DNA from: Trametes villosa | Taxonomy: Eukaryota > Basidiomycota > Agaricomycetes > Polyporales > Polyporaceae | Length of the DNA stretch: 64,000 nucleotides | Direction of reading: 5' to 3' | NCBI GenBank assembly: GCA_002964805.2 | Contig: PUDQ02000066.1 | Location: forward strand, 682,001 to 746,000 | Shown here: positions 52,340-63,898 of the stretch, in pieces | Numbering within the stretch: position 1 is the first letter of the stretch | Layout of the letters: the number at the start of each line of letters is the position of its first letter | Notes under the pieces: model-generated | What the model saw: only the letters and a program-made list of their open reading frames with translations | What the model was told of the DNA's origin: nothing | The model's database searches: none | Translations under genes and position numbers: made by a program

Positions 52340-53536
52340 CTACGAGAAATCCTTCCAGTCATCAAGGACTCCCCAGCATCCCTTGCCTCCCTCTATCCCT
52401 TCCGCCCACTCCACGCGCACCAGCTCATCATACTCAACACCCTCCTCACTCATAGACAGAAGCAGGACAGCCCTCACCCCAGTCCCCTCGCACTCCCGCT
52501 CAATCAGAGCCAGGTCGTCCACCATCTCCCCGTGCTCGAGCAGCGGGTTCCCGCAGTACTCCGCGCTCGGCTCGGGGCACGGCTGCATCACGAGCACACG
52601 CACGGTGGGGCACGTCCGTGGCGGAGGGGGCGGAGGGGGCGTCGGTGGGCTGAAGCTCCCGGGGACGCTCGTGAAGACGGGCGGGTCGTATTCGGCTTGG
52701 AGGTCAACCCCGACGGCCTCCGCGAGCTGGTTGGTATGTGCGCTGGAGTCTGAGATGCCCGTGACACGTAGGTGGGTGAGGCCCGGTGCTTGTGCTGATA
52801 GCAATGGGAGTGCAAGGTCGTCAGACGAGTACCACGAGACGATGTGCAGGTGCGTGAGTGCCGGGAACAGAGGCGCGCTGCTGGTGCTGTCTTTCCAGAG
52901 CCCTTCGGGGTGCGCGACGTCGACGAGCGTGAGCTCGCGCAGGCAGGGCAGCGGCTCCTCGAAGAACGGGATCTCGCGCTTCCCGCGGTAGCTGAACTCG
53001 GTTTGTATGACGAGCGAGTGGAGATCCGGGGAGACGAGGCGCCCGAGCGTCCACGCCGCAGCGAGGTACGCCGCCGACGGTTTTGGCGCGGGCGGTGCGG
53101 GGTTTCGCCAGAAGAACGGATCTTTTCCAAAGGCCTGCGGACCATCGCTCGACTCCAGTTTAGCGGCTGCATCGGAGGGAGGCGTGTCGGGACGCCGCGA
53201 CCGCGGGGAAGACGAGGAACCTGAACTTGGCGGCGGAGAAGGTGGGCGTGGCTCGACGGCCTGTAGACTCGCAGGGTGAGTTGGGAAGAAGGTTAAGTGG
53301 AGATGTCGCATGCGAGGCTTGTCTCCGAGCTCAGGGTTACATTCGCGCTCATACAGCGCCACGAAGCTCTCCAGGCGGCGCGGTGCAGCGACGAGGATGA
53401 TAGAGTTGAAGCGCGCGGTCCGGGCGGCTGCGCGGATTCCCTTCGAGGTGAGGGAGAGGGCGTTGCCCGTGCGCCCGCCGTCGGTGCACGCGAGCTCGAA
53501 GATTCGTTGTAGAGTCTCTAGCGGGAGGAAGTCCAT
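52340..53536 (-). CDS. F-box-like protein, copy 2
   Basis: Intronless, 398 residues on the minus strand. The opening LPLETLQRIFELACTDGG then SLTSKGIRAAARTARFNSI parallels the gene at 46057-47220, as do the ALYERE and MRHLHL blocks after it. A proline/serine-rich linker sits at ~100-150, followed by leucine-rich strands (LRELTLVDV, LTHLHIVSW, LTHLRVTG). The frame is open further upstream, but the ATG at 53536 matches the paralogue's start. Likely substrate adaptor of an SCF ubiquitin ligase; target unknown. Confidence 0.65.
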   Translation of the reverse strand: MDFLPLETLQRIFELACTDGGRTGNALSLTSKGIRAAARTARFNSIILVAAPRRLESFVALYERECNPELGDKPRMRHLHLTFFPTHPASLQAVEPRPPSPPPSSGSSSSPRSRRPDTPPSDAAAKLESSDGPQAFGKDPFFWRNPAPPAPKPSAAYLAAAWTLGRLVSPDLHSLVIQTEFSYRGKREIPFFEEPLPCLRELTLVDVAHPEGLWKDSTSSAPLFPALTHLHIVSWYSSDDLALPLLSAQAPGLTHLRVTGISDSSAHTNQLAEAVGVDLQAEYDPPVFTSVPGSFSPPTPPPPPPPRTCPTVRVLVMQPCPEPSAEYCGNPLLEHGEMVDDLALIERECEGTGVRAVLLLSMSEEGVEYDELVRVEWAEGIEGGKGCWGVLDDWKDFS

Positions 53537-53917
53537 CGTGAGTGGAGGTGTATGTGGCGGTGAATGGCGAACTTTGATATCCTTATACCTGCATGCAAGC
53601 TGTGCAGCTGCGGTGTATTTGCACTTGCTGTCAAGCTTAGGAAGCTGTATCAGACGATCAATCACAGCGCGCACCCTGAGACGCGCAGTACTGTAGGAAG
53701 CCTTCAACGAGTCAGAGCAAACGCTATTGCATACTGGCGGCAGTGAAGTCCGACAATCTATGAAAATGTTGATTCTAAGTCTGCGAAGGGATCGTGGGGG
53801 CTGGCGGTCAATGAAACGCGATACGGCTAGCAGTTGACAGACATACCTATGCACTGGACGGGTCATGCACATGCTACGAGGTTGTGTCGCGATAGAATGA
53901 GCCTACAACTTCATGCA
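53537..53917. other. Intergenic gap
   Basis: Promoter side of F-box-like copy 2 and 3' side of the HAD gene; no gene seen. Confidence 0.5.
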
Positions 53918-55780
53918 CTACCGACGCTCCATCTCGCGCTCGATAGCCCACCGAACGGCCTCCTCGACATCTTCGGCGATGTACGTCGGCTTGTGTGCCG
54001 GCGGACCGCGCGCATGGTCGTATACCCCGGTCTTCACAAGGACGGAGGGCCAGCCAGCACCGTTCGCACCTGCGATATCTATGGTGGGGGATCAGTCGAA
54101 AGCGGATATACACGTAGTCGCTTCGATGCGCACCTGACTCGGGGTTGTCTGCATGGTAGGATTAGACGTGAGAACAGGACAACGTGTTGAGAGGATGTTA
54201 AGTACCTCCGACCATGTACCTGCGAAATGGGCGAAGTCATTAACAGCGCATCCTTGCAAACATAGGTAGGTACTCACACAGTGGGCATCTGGTCTACGCG
54301 TCCGCCATGGAGCTCTTCCAAGCGGTCCCGGAGAACTGTCTCCGCAAACTTGTACGTCGCGGTCGACGGCTTGCCATACTGAACGTACGGGTACTCTGTG
54401 CCCACCACAGCCTTCAACGCGCATACAGCCATCAATACGACAGCCGCTGCGCAGTAAGACAGAGTAAGAGCGGCCTACCTTGTAGACGGCCTGGAACGCT
54501 TCCCTAAACGCGCCCTGGCCGATTCTCACCTGCGGGAAGTCGGACTTCCACAGCAGGTCGGGGTTGCAGAACACCAGTTCCACCGGCTTATCCGCATTTT
54601 CGCGCGATGACGACTCGCTGGCCGGCTGATGCGAGCGTGCCTGTTGCGGAAGGGACTGCTGGTCCGCGAGCGCGGGCGTGTCGAGGTACGGTCCGCCGAT
54701 AAGGCCCCGCGAGCGGATGACGTCGAGGATGACCTGTATATCAAGCGACCAGTTGCGCGGGTCGTGGAAGGCGAAGATGGCAGAGATAGGTGTTTGAGAG
54801 AAGTCTACGGGCTTCGGAGAGTCATGAGGATGGCGGTGGCATGACATGGCATGACATTTGAGCGCGGAATGTACCTTTGTAGATGCTTGCTCTTCTGGAG
54901 AGAGGTCATGGAAGGGCCAAACTCTGCACCGGAGCTCGATTATCCTTTCCAGGCGTTAGTGGAACTAAAGTATCGCTCACTCAGGTTTCCAGGCGAGGAC
55001 ATCCAGCGTCGTGTATACGTGCTTGAAACCATAACTGCAGATCGTTCGGCCCCATGAGGTGGATAGAAATGCGCTAGATACCAAACCCACCCTTCTGCTA
55101 CTTTGCGAACCTCGTCGTTACGGCCACCGAGGACCAGAACGGGCTTGTCTGCATATTTGTGTACGACTGACTTGAGGATCGTGTGTGCTTGCACGATTTG
55201 GTTGCTTTGAAGCTGGGCCAAATATACAAGTAGCTCATGTGGGTGTAGAAACATAAAACTTACCTCCACGCCGAGCTGCGAGCTCAACTTGCGTCGGCGT
55301 ACTTCTTCACCAACACCACCCCCATTGGTGAGCTGTGCAAGTCTGAGTTACAACCGAGATGGCAGATGGTGGGGAGTAGCCTTACCAGTATAAACGGTAT
55401 CTTTCTTGCCAAGAGAGTAAGTGAACGTGTCGGAGGAGAGATTAGATGTCTACTCACACTCCCATCGGGTTGGCGCCGTTGAGCATGTCTAGTGCACGCC
55501 GAGCAGCGGGGATCGTATGAGGGCCCCTTAGCAGAACGCCGTCCTATAAAGGCTATTAGATGATTTTACGTAGCCAAAAGAGTATGGGACTTACTATGTC
55601 GAAACTGAAGACGAGGGGAGGTAGTTTATGTTTCGCTTGGTCTAAACGAGGTTGTTACATCATTTTGCAGCGAGAAGCTAAGGAGAACGTACGTTGTATG
55701 AAACGCGCTCCTATAGAGCAACCATGCGATGGTGGTGCCCTTCTGGCACCACTCAACAGCAACGACCGGGCGCGGAACAT
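53918..55780 (-). CDS. CECR5-type HAD-superfamily hydrolase, mitochondrial
   Basis: Thirteen minus-strand exons: 55780-55693, 55635-55595, 55543-55458, 55404-55386, 55332-55264, 55212-55091, 55034-54981, 54923-54875, 54811-54479, 54411-54278, 54219-54206, 54148-54134, 54078-53918; 394 residues. The N-terminus (MFRARSLLLSGARRAP) is a mitochondrial presequence. HAD motif I is FSFDIDGVLLRG, motif II LLTNGGGVGEEVRR, and motif IV YMVGDNPESDIAGANG, with the subfamily IIA cap between. This is the TIGR01456/CECR5 family, of poorly known substrate. Exons of 19, 14 and 15 nt are needed to rebuild conserved motifs; exons 11 and 12 encode YMVG and DNPES. It shares a 290-bp divergent promoter with the dysferlin-domain gene. 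Confidence 0.88.
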
Positions 55781-56070
55781 GGTGGTCGACGTCAAGCGCG
55801 GCCGCGGCAGAGTCCGTCAACGGTCTGGGTGCTTTCCGCGTTTCTCGGAGCGCGCGATTTGACTCGGCACGCTCGGATCGGCTCGGGCCACTCGGCAGGT
55901 GTAAGCGCCTGGTACGCAACGCCGCTCGCGTCACCCGAATTTGGACGGTCGGACGACGCGGATGCGGGGAAGGCTTGTGATTGCCCTCCGACCTCTCCTC
56001 CGTTCTCTTCCTCCTCCCACCACATGCGATGCCCCCTGCAGGCTGACCTGCCACGCCAACCACGCTGTAC

Positions 56071-57845
56071 ATGATGTCTAAACCCGCCGACGAAACCCTC
56101 CACACGTCCCCGCTCATCGAGTTCCTCAATGCCCTCCCGTCTCCGCTTGCGACTACTCTCGTCGGTCTCGCGCCCTCCATAGCTAGGGCGCGGTACTTGG
56201 TGCAACTGCTCACCTGGAAAGCCCCATGGGAGGACTGCTGGCTTGCTCTCGCTTCATGGTGGGCGGCATGTCTCATACCGGAAATTGGCCTGAGGTACGT
56301 CTACCCAATGTATGTGGCCTTAGCTTCGGCTAGCTCGCGTGCCAGAAACTGTGGCGTTTGAACGACAGCCTTGTATTGGAGAGAAGAGCGGGACTTGTGC
56401 TCCAATATGCTAACTCACCGTGCAGGTACCTCCTGCCACCAGCGGCGTTCATCCTATACCTAGTCCTGCGGTCAAGACCCACAGTCCAGCAAGCCCCTGC
56501 ACTAGTGACCGAAGACACGATACAACGCGCTATCGCTGACCTGACGACCATCCACGCTCTCCTCCCCGCTTTCCCCGCTATCACATCCTCCGGCCCCGTC
56601 CTCCCGCTCGTCGCTTTCCTGCGCATCTTCTCTGTACTTTACATCCCCTACCTATTCCTGACCTACCTCGTACGACTCCGCATCCTGCTCGCCATCAGTG
56701 GCACGATCCTCCTCACATGGCGCTCGCGCTGGGCTGCAATCATCCGGCGTGGCCTCTGGCGTAGCGCGCACCTCCGCTGGGCTACCTACCGCGCCTGGTC
56801 TGTCCTCTCCGGCCAGCCACTCCCGCCGATCACGCTCTCGCCCGAGACGCGCTCGGACGCGGAAGTCGCGTCGCTTGCGTCTTCGGCACAGACGCCGACT
56901 ACCCCTGGCTCGTCCATCCGCTTTCTGTTCACGATCTACGAGAACCAGCGGTGGTGGATGGGGCTTGACTGGACCGCCGCCCTCTTGCCCGGGGAACGCC
57001 CCTCGTGGTGTTCTGCGTCGCAACAGCCCGCCGCACCGCCGAGCGCGTTCACGCTTCCCGCGCCTACGACGGTGTACACACTCGCGCCAGATGGGAAGCA
57101 GCGCCTGAAGCGCACCGCGCGCTGGCAGTGGGAGGAGCACGAATGGCGCGTCGTCGTCCGCCGCGAGGGCTTAGGCACGAGCCGCGTCGAGCGGCCGCTC
57201 CCGAGCGCCAAGGAGGAAAGCGCCGCGGCGGCAAGCGCGACTCGGCTCCTAAAGGCCGCGGGGAAGATGCGGCAGCCGAGCCTCGACGCCGGGCGCGGCG
57301 ACAAGGACAAGGAGGGCGATGGAGACAAACCGGCGGATGACGGCGCCGAACTTGCGGATGAGGACGCGGAACCGTATACCGACCCTGACGGGTGGGTGTA
57401 TGCGGACAACAAGTGGGAGGGCGCGAGCGGCAAGGGCGGGATGGGCAAGGTATGTTGCATGGCGAGCATCTCTAGGAACGCGTGCACTGAGACTACTTCC
57501 GTGCAGTATACCCGCTACCGCCGCTGGACACGCGTCGCCGTGCTCACTGAGACCGTAGAGTTGGTCGGTCCGGGCGAGCTCGGTATTCAGCGCGACAGCC
57601 CCGCATCCCTCCCGGACGGGAAAGACACCGGCGCAGTTGTCCCCGCGCCCGCGTCACCGCCGGTGGTGTCGCCCAACGCCGACGCGAAAGCCCCGCCACC
57701 GGATTCGCCGCACAAGGCTTCACCTCCGGGGAGCGCAAGCGCAGGCGCGGTGTCGGCGGAGATCGTGCAGCCTGCGGAGGACGAGGGGTCGCGGTTGAGG
57801 CAGCGACTGAAAGCGGCGGTGAAGGGCGCGACGAGCCATTCGTAG
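56071..57845 (+). CDS. Pex30/Pex23-like peroxin with dysferlin domain
   Basis: Exons 56071-56294, 56426-57449, 57507-57845; 528 residues. Two hydrophobic stretches, one before and one after the first intron (YLLPPAAFILYLVL), and another pair around 130-165 form a reticulon-like membrane region. DysFN follows at about residues 210-240 (FTIYENQRWWMGLDWTAAL). The DysFC half comes near 400 (DPDGWVYADNKW ... RYRRWTR), after a charged linker. This is the layout of fungal Pex23/Pex30 family proteins, which shape ER subdomains and control peroxisome and lipid-droplet budding. The C-terminal ~90 residues are P/A/S-rich and disordered. Confidence 0.85.
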
Positions 57846-58296
57846 TGAGCATACATTCAGGGGTTATGGAATGCTTGTACGAGGATATAATGCTGCGATT
57901 TGCGCTGGAGGGTACATCCTACTCGGTGAGCCTGCGTGAGCCAAATGCCGCTAGTGGTACCCTCACTGGTCGAACGTCATGTTGGCTGCACCTAAACGCT
58001 CCAATGCGTACCACAATCGCAGACTTTCCTCACTCACCTATGTCATTTGGGTATAGCCGTCTCCTAGGGATGTTGACTGACGTGGATCCCCTCGGGTAGG
58101 GCACGGCCTCAAGGCCACAGCCACTACCTCGCCACGCATAGGGCATAGGCAGAAGCGCATCGGCTATGCGTTGCCCAGCATTCGCAACAGCAATCAAGTT
58201 GATTCAAGTACATGCGAGCACGACGCGGTCGAGTCGGTAGACTAGCAGGGCAACAACGATACCTTCGGAAATAATGCCTCTGGAATTTGTCGAGGA
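57846..58296. other. Convergent intergenic gap
   Basis: No gene seen. Confidence 0.5.
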
Positions 58297-60071
58297 TCAT
58301 GCGAGCAATCCACTGCTCCCCTCTCCTCTCCCTGAAACAAATTCGGCCGCATCCGAAGGTGGCGGCGCCGAGTCAGTAGTCTCCAAGTCGTCCTCCAACT
58401 CTGCGAACGAGCGCACCGGCCCACCGAGCGAGGTCAAGAACTGCGGCATCTCCGGAGACGCCCCGCGCGGCCCATCTCCCTCGATGCCATCGAGCGCGAA
58501 GGAAGGAAGGGACGCGTCTCCCTGACCGAGGCGCGCATTTGTCTCGTGCAGGTCGAGCAGGAAGCGGCTGTTGAGGATCGAGGAGAGACTAGTGAGGGAG
58601 CAGCGAATTAGCGGTGCCAAGCAGGAGCGGTGGTATAGGCCTCACGGGTCGGTGAAGTTAAGGATGTAGGATACATCGCCTGGGTCAATTGTAACCTACA
58701 GATAGATAGTCGGTAGGGGCAATTTGGGAGGAGAAGCTGTCGATTACGCACCGAGAGGACGACAAGCGCTATGTCCACCACATTGAGAGAGACGAGGGTG
58801 CTGACAGTATTCGTGAGTCCTTCAGATACGCACCCGAGACCAGGTTATAACGGACCAGAAGTACACGTTGCCTGGGCAGGAGGGGAAACACTTTCGTCAG
58901 CATGGATGCCACTAGGCGGGTACCCGAGCAATTCCGAGCTCACCGTCCTCCCACATGACTTGTGCGAGCGTGCGGCGCCGCAGAACGTCCGATGGCAGCT
59001 GGCTTGCAGCACTGCGTGTCTGGCGCCATGTAACAGCGATGGCTAGTGAGTCGGCTAGGATTAGACAGCTTCGCGAGGCGACTGCCACTGCATTTCCGAG
59101 AAAGTCAGCGGGCTTGCGTTCCTTTGGGAGAGTGGTACTCACATCTGCCAGGGATACGGATAAGCGCAATGCACATAGCATTGTGTATAATGATGTGGGA
59201 GACACCCGGAAAACGGCTCACCCGGTGTACAGGTCCGTACTTTCGCTATTCAAATCTCCACAGTTCAGCGGCGGAGGTAGATTGACAGGGGTGCTCTGGT
59301 ACAAGGTGCACTGCGGGCGTGTCTGTTAATGGTGGGGCGCTGTGTAACACGACGGGGACTAACCGCGTTGATGAGGAAAGGTGCAATGCTGAGCGTCAGT
59401 GCGACCGCGGCCAGCTTCTTGTTGCGTTTCGATAACGCGTATATCCGCAGTGTGGTGAACACTGGAGTACGTTGTCAGTGGGATCCGTTACACTGACTCG
59501 AACGGCATACTCACTGGCAGGACCGAGCAAGGCCAGTACAATCGAAGAAGAGTAAAACCAGTAGATCCTGGCACAGCTACTCACACACGCCACGTCAGGT
59601 AACTATACTCGAATGAGAAGGAGAAGTACAAGCCTCTAAAACGTAATATCGTCAACTGCTGTACGCTACTAAAGGCGTTAGGTATACGCACGGTGTCCGA
59701 CATCGGCGGAATCGTTCCCAGCTGAAGAAGCGTCCACAACAAGGGGACGTATCTGTTGAGGACATACAGAATCCGCGATAAAACGCTCTTGGACGATCGC
59801 CAGACATATTGATACTCTCGGTCCAGAGTGAGGATAGTGTCGTATAGGAGCAACGCTGCCGGAGACGCACAATGTTCGCATCAGTGGATGAGATAAAGTT
59901 TCGGTGAGGGGGACGAGACGTACTCGTAACGGCAACACTAGTGTCGAGGCCCACCTGTCTAGAATGTCACTTCAGTCAGATAAACCATTCTTCAGCGCAT
60001 TCAGAGGCCGCTTACAGGGATGCGTAAACGTTATCGGGTGGAGCGCCATCAGCAGTGTTCGGGGATGACAT
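58297..60071 (-). CDS. DUF6533-type multi-pass membrane protein
   Basis: Minus-strand, exon map partly solved: 60071-60016, 59958-59924, and an exon starting 59855 give the diagnostic N-terminus (VAVTTLLLYDTILTLDREYQYVW ends its first part; then LNRYVPLLW). Later exons carry CARIYWFYSSSIVLALLG, FTTLRIYALSKRNKKLA, CTLYQSTPVNL, CLILADSLAIAVTWRQT and SLNVVDIALVVLS. The last exon (FTDP-LSSILNSRFLLDLHETN) ends at 58297. The order matches the large agaricomycete DUF6533 family with about seven membrane spans; function unknown. Some junctions, near 59690-59600 and 59230-59110, could not be put in frame, so either I missed small exons or the copy is damaged. Confidence 0.7.
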
Positions 60072-61003
60072 GGTGCCTTGAAAGTCTTCCGTTGAAAGGG
60101 CGCCTCAGAACCACAGGAAAGGAGGACGGATACGTGAGCCAGGGTGGGCCTCCTCAGCTCACGGCGTTATAAACAACGCCAGGGGCGGGCGCATCCATGG
60201 TGGCATATGGATCGTCCAGTCTCCCCGAGGTACGTCGGGTGTGAGTGAGTTACGTCCGCAGGAAGATACACCGCCTGTAAAGTCAGAGGATTGTCGCTCC
60301 TTGCTCTCCATAAGCTCTTGAGCGGGGAAGACGCATGCGATGTCGGCATGGGCGCGCGCAAGTGGTATGCATGCCCATGCGACGAGCTCGCGACGTATCG
60401 ACACGCGTAGCCTACTGCAAGGAAGTTGAGGCGTTACCGCGCCGTTTCAATAAGCACGGGGCCGAGCGATGGTTGGACTGTATACGTACTCCCAGCAGTG
60501 ATTGTTTCAGCCGGGCGGGGAGATGAGCCCTGTGGAGGAACGTGCAGGAAGAACCTGTTCGTATCGAACTCAGAATGTGTTTGGCATCTTGCCGGCCGGC
60601 GCAGCTGGCGGTTATAGTGACCGACTCCGATGTTCGTCGTCTTGAGATATGCCAGCGGTTGCGAGACGAGGTACTCGCGCAGCGCGGATGCTACCGTAGA
60701 CATCCAACATCGTCGTGGTCAGTCGCCACGAGTTCAAGGAACGAGAAGGCAGTGGTGCTCCTCGATACGTTACGTCAAAGTGCTGACACAGCATATAGAC
60801 GCCCGAAACTTACTCAGGCCTCCTCACAATGACATCTCGAATTCGTGTACCCAACCTTGCTCGCCTTACGAGCTTCAGCTTACAGATGTTATGTTCCCTC
60901 CCCCTACCGGCGTCGGACTGGCACAGGCTGAGGCTATACTACACACGCTGCCACCGACTTCGCTTCTTCGTCAACAGTAGTTATACCCCAAGCGAACCGT
61001 GAA
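60072..61003. other. Intergenic, no gene seen
   Basis: Several open frames but none with family-like sequence. Confidence 0.45.
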
Positions 61004-62223
61004 CTACGCCTCCCCAAGCGTCTCCAGCCAGCTCTCCAGTGCCCTATTCAAGCTCTCCGTGTCTTCTAGGTGCGGCCAGTGACCCACCTCCAACTCGACG
61101 ACCGTCGCGTGCGGCGCGTACTGCGCCATGACCGCCCTGCCGCCTGCAGCCGTGCACACTGGGTCGAGTGCCGTCGCGATTAACAGCGCCGGCTTCTGTA
61201 TCGTCTCATTTTTCTCTGCAATGATATCTGCAAGTCGTATGATGAGTGACTCGCTGGAGCGACACTCTGAAGCCGTGTAGGTACTCACCTTCTTCATCCT
61301 TGTTGTTAGCGCCGCTGACCATGGCCTTGTAGTAGTTGACTGCAGACTTGAGCCCCGCTTCGGCGAGTATCTCGCGCGCAGTCTCGTACTCCTGACACCC
61401 GTCCCCAGCTCAGAGTCAGTCCGGGCTCATCAGCCGGGGCGAGCGCACCAACCTCCTGCGGGAGCCACTTGGGGATCCCTGGCCGGCGGTTCCCCTCGAT
61501 CCACTCGCGAGTCTTGCCAGGGGGCGTCAGCGACTCGTACCAGTAGGCCGGGTCCGCCGCGTAGGTGAGGTGCAAGAAACTGTCGAGCTACACCCCCAGT
61601 GAGTGAGTCAGTATGGCACGCGTGTATGCCGCCACGCGAGACGGGCTCACATTCTTCTCGCATGTAGCGTAGCCGTCGATGCTCGACAGGAACTCCCAGT
61701 ACCCGAGACGCGTCTCATCTCCGCCGCCGTCCCCGAGCGCGGACGTGCGCCACGAGGCCGGAAAATACGAGAGCGCGAGCCAGGCGAAGCCGTCGAACCG
61801 CTCGCTGTAGAGGTTCGCAAGGCGCGACAGAATCGCTGATCCCCTACGCACGATGGTTCGGTATGTGCATACACCTCATTGCGGAATTCACGCTCGTGAG
61901 ACTTACCAGTCATGCCCGATCCCGACGACCTTCTGCACCCCCGCGGCATCCAGTACATCCGCCACATCGCGCGCCAGCAGCGAGAAGCGGAACGCGTCCG
62001 CGCTGTCCGGCTTGTCCGAGCCCCCTGCGCCCAGGATGTCCGGCACGACAAGCCCGTAGCCCTTCGGCTGGAAGTACGCGACCTGGCGCCGCCAGTCATA
62101 CGAGCTCGACGGGAAGCCGTGGATGAAGAGCAGGGTGGGCTTGCTGGGGGCGGCGGGGGAGTGGAAGTAGCGATAGGTGTACCCGCGCGAGACGGGGGTG
62201 GTCTTGTACAGGGTAGGGTCCAT
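61004..62223 (-). CDS. Soluble epoxide hydrolase, alpha/beta fold (copy 1)
   Basis: Minus-strand exons 62223-61907, 61843-61651, 61587-61453, 61391-61289, 61227-61004; 323 residues. Oxyanion HGFP at 35-38, nucleophile Asp105 in GHDWGS, and a late GHWPH carrying the catalytic histidine are present. A cap domain lies between, with tyrosines (AYWYESL) that could activate the epoxide. The reaction is opening of epoxides to diols through an alkyl-enzyme ester. No signal peptide, so cytosolic. Tandem paralogue at 62675-63898 with the same exon plan. Possible partners are P450s or the caleosin peroxygenase that make epoxides. Confidence 0.85.
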
Positions 62224-62674
62224 CCTGAGCAGCGTGAGGTCGCTCCCGAAGAGATGGTCGGTGCGTGTGATTCCCTATGGGATGGGAGATGCCTCGTCTG
62301 ACTATATGCGCGGTGGTTAACAGGCCAGAGATGAGAAGGGGGTGGTCTGTCAGCGTTCGCGCTCGTCGGAGGGCAGGCAGGCTTCTGCCCGAGCGCGGGG
62401 GCGAAGCTCATGCAGCTGACCAGAAGGCGGACGCTTGAGAATCCGAAGGCCGTCCTGTCGGTGTGGCATGCTAATCTTTCTCATGCAGGGAAGAGCAGTA
62501 AACATCATCAAGGATCTCCAGAGAGGACCACCTTTCGGGAACAAGAGGAAGCCCCAGCTCGGGTGCGCCTTCTGCAGTCAGGCAACAGGCGATTCATTCA
62601 ACCTACATTTCCGTTGGCCACTAGTAAATTCATCATACATTCGTCACCGTACCTTTCACCACACGTCAACGCGC
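62224..62674. other. Intergenic between epoxide hydrolases
   Basis: 451 bases, no gene seen. Confidence 0.5.
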
Positions 62675-63898
62675 TCACAGCGCACTCTTCAAGCTCAGCC
62701 CCTCGAGCCACGCCTCCCACTCCTGGTTCAGGCGCTCCGTCGCCTCGAACTGGACCCAGTGCCCGACGTCGAGCGAGACGACCTTCGCGTGGGGCACGTA
62801 CTTCTCGACGTTCGGCCGGCCCATCGCGGGTGCGCCCGCCGCGTCGCGCTCCGTCGCGACCCACAGCGCCGGCTTGCGAATCGTCCACGCTTCCTGCGGG
62901 ATCTCTGCGAGTATTATGTGGATAGTTAGCCTGGGCGAGCAAGAGATGAAGGGATGAGAGGGGTACGCACGCTTGTCGTCGGCGAGGTTGAGGTTGCGGA
63001 CGGCGGCTTTGTAGAAGTTCATGAAGGACTTGAGGCCGCTCTTGACCAGGGTTTGGCGCAAGACGTCGTACTCCTGTAGGATGCGTTAGGTAGTGCTTCG
63101 TTTCTTCGACTGAATGCCTACCTCTTGCGTCAGCCACTGAGGGAGCCCTGGGGTGCGGTTCTCTTCAACCCACTGCTGGATCTTACCAACCGGGGTCAGC
63201 CATTCGAGCCACGTCTCGGGGCGCTGTGGATACACGAGCTGCAAGAACGAGTCGATCTATAGGGAATCAATGTCAATGATGAGATATACAGGGGTTATCA
63301 GCAAATGCACTGACGTTCTTCTCGCACACAACGTGCCCGTCCTCGCTGCTGAAGTATTTCCAGTACCCGAAGCGTGGATCGCCAGTGAGCTTCGTCAGGG
63401 TCTCGATGAGAGTGTCGATGTCGATCGGATGAGGCCTCGGCGGCGAGTATGCCACGGCGTTCCAGGCGTACGCGTGGAAACGGTCGTCGAACAGGTTCGC
63501 GAGGCGCGACAGGACCGCCGATCCCCTGTATGCGAGTGTTAGTGTTTGTCCAGCTACTTGTAATGTTGCGACGGGTGTTACCAGTCGTGCGCGATCCCGA
63601 CCACCTTGTCGAGGGCCTCCGCGTCGAGTTGGTCGACGATATCGCGGGCGATCAGGGAGAGACGGAAAGCCTCTGGATCTTCCGGCCTGGACGTCTCGCC
63701 GGCACCGATGATGTCTGGCACGAGGAGGCCATATCCCTTCGGCCTGAAGTACTCGACCTGCCTGTGCCAGTCGTACGAGCTGGACGGGAACCCGTGCAGC
63801 AGGAGCAAAGTCGGGTGCCCTGCGACCGCCGGGGAGTAGAAGTAGTGGTAAGTTAGCCCCCGAGAGACCTTGACGTCCTTGTACAGCGATGCGTCCAT
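62675..63898 (-). CDS. Soluble epoxide hydrolase, alpha/beta fold (copy 2)
   Basis: Minus-strand exons 63898-63582, 63525-63315, 63256-63122, 63073-62971, 62904-62675; 331 residues. Exons 1, 3 and 4 have the same length as in copy 1. HGFPSSSYDW, nucleophile Asp105 (AHDWGS) and GHW with the catalytic histidine are conserved. The cap region differs from copy 1, including a longer exon 2, suggesting a different substrate pocket. The ATG at 63898 aligns with copy 1 (MDxxLYK). Cytosolic. Confidence 0.85.
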
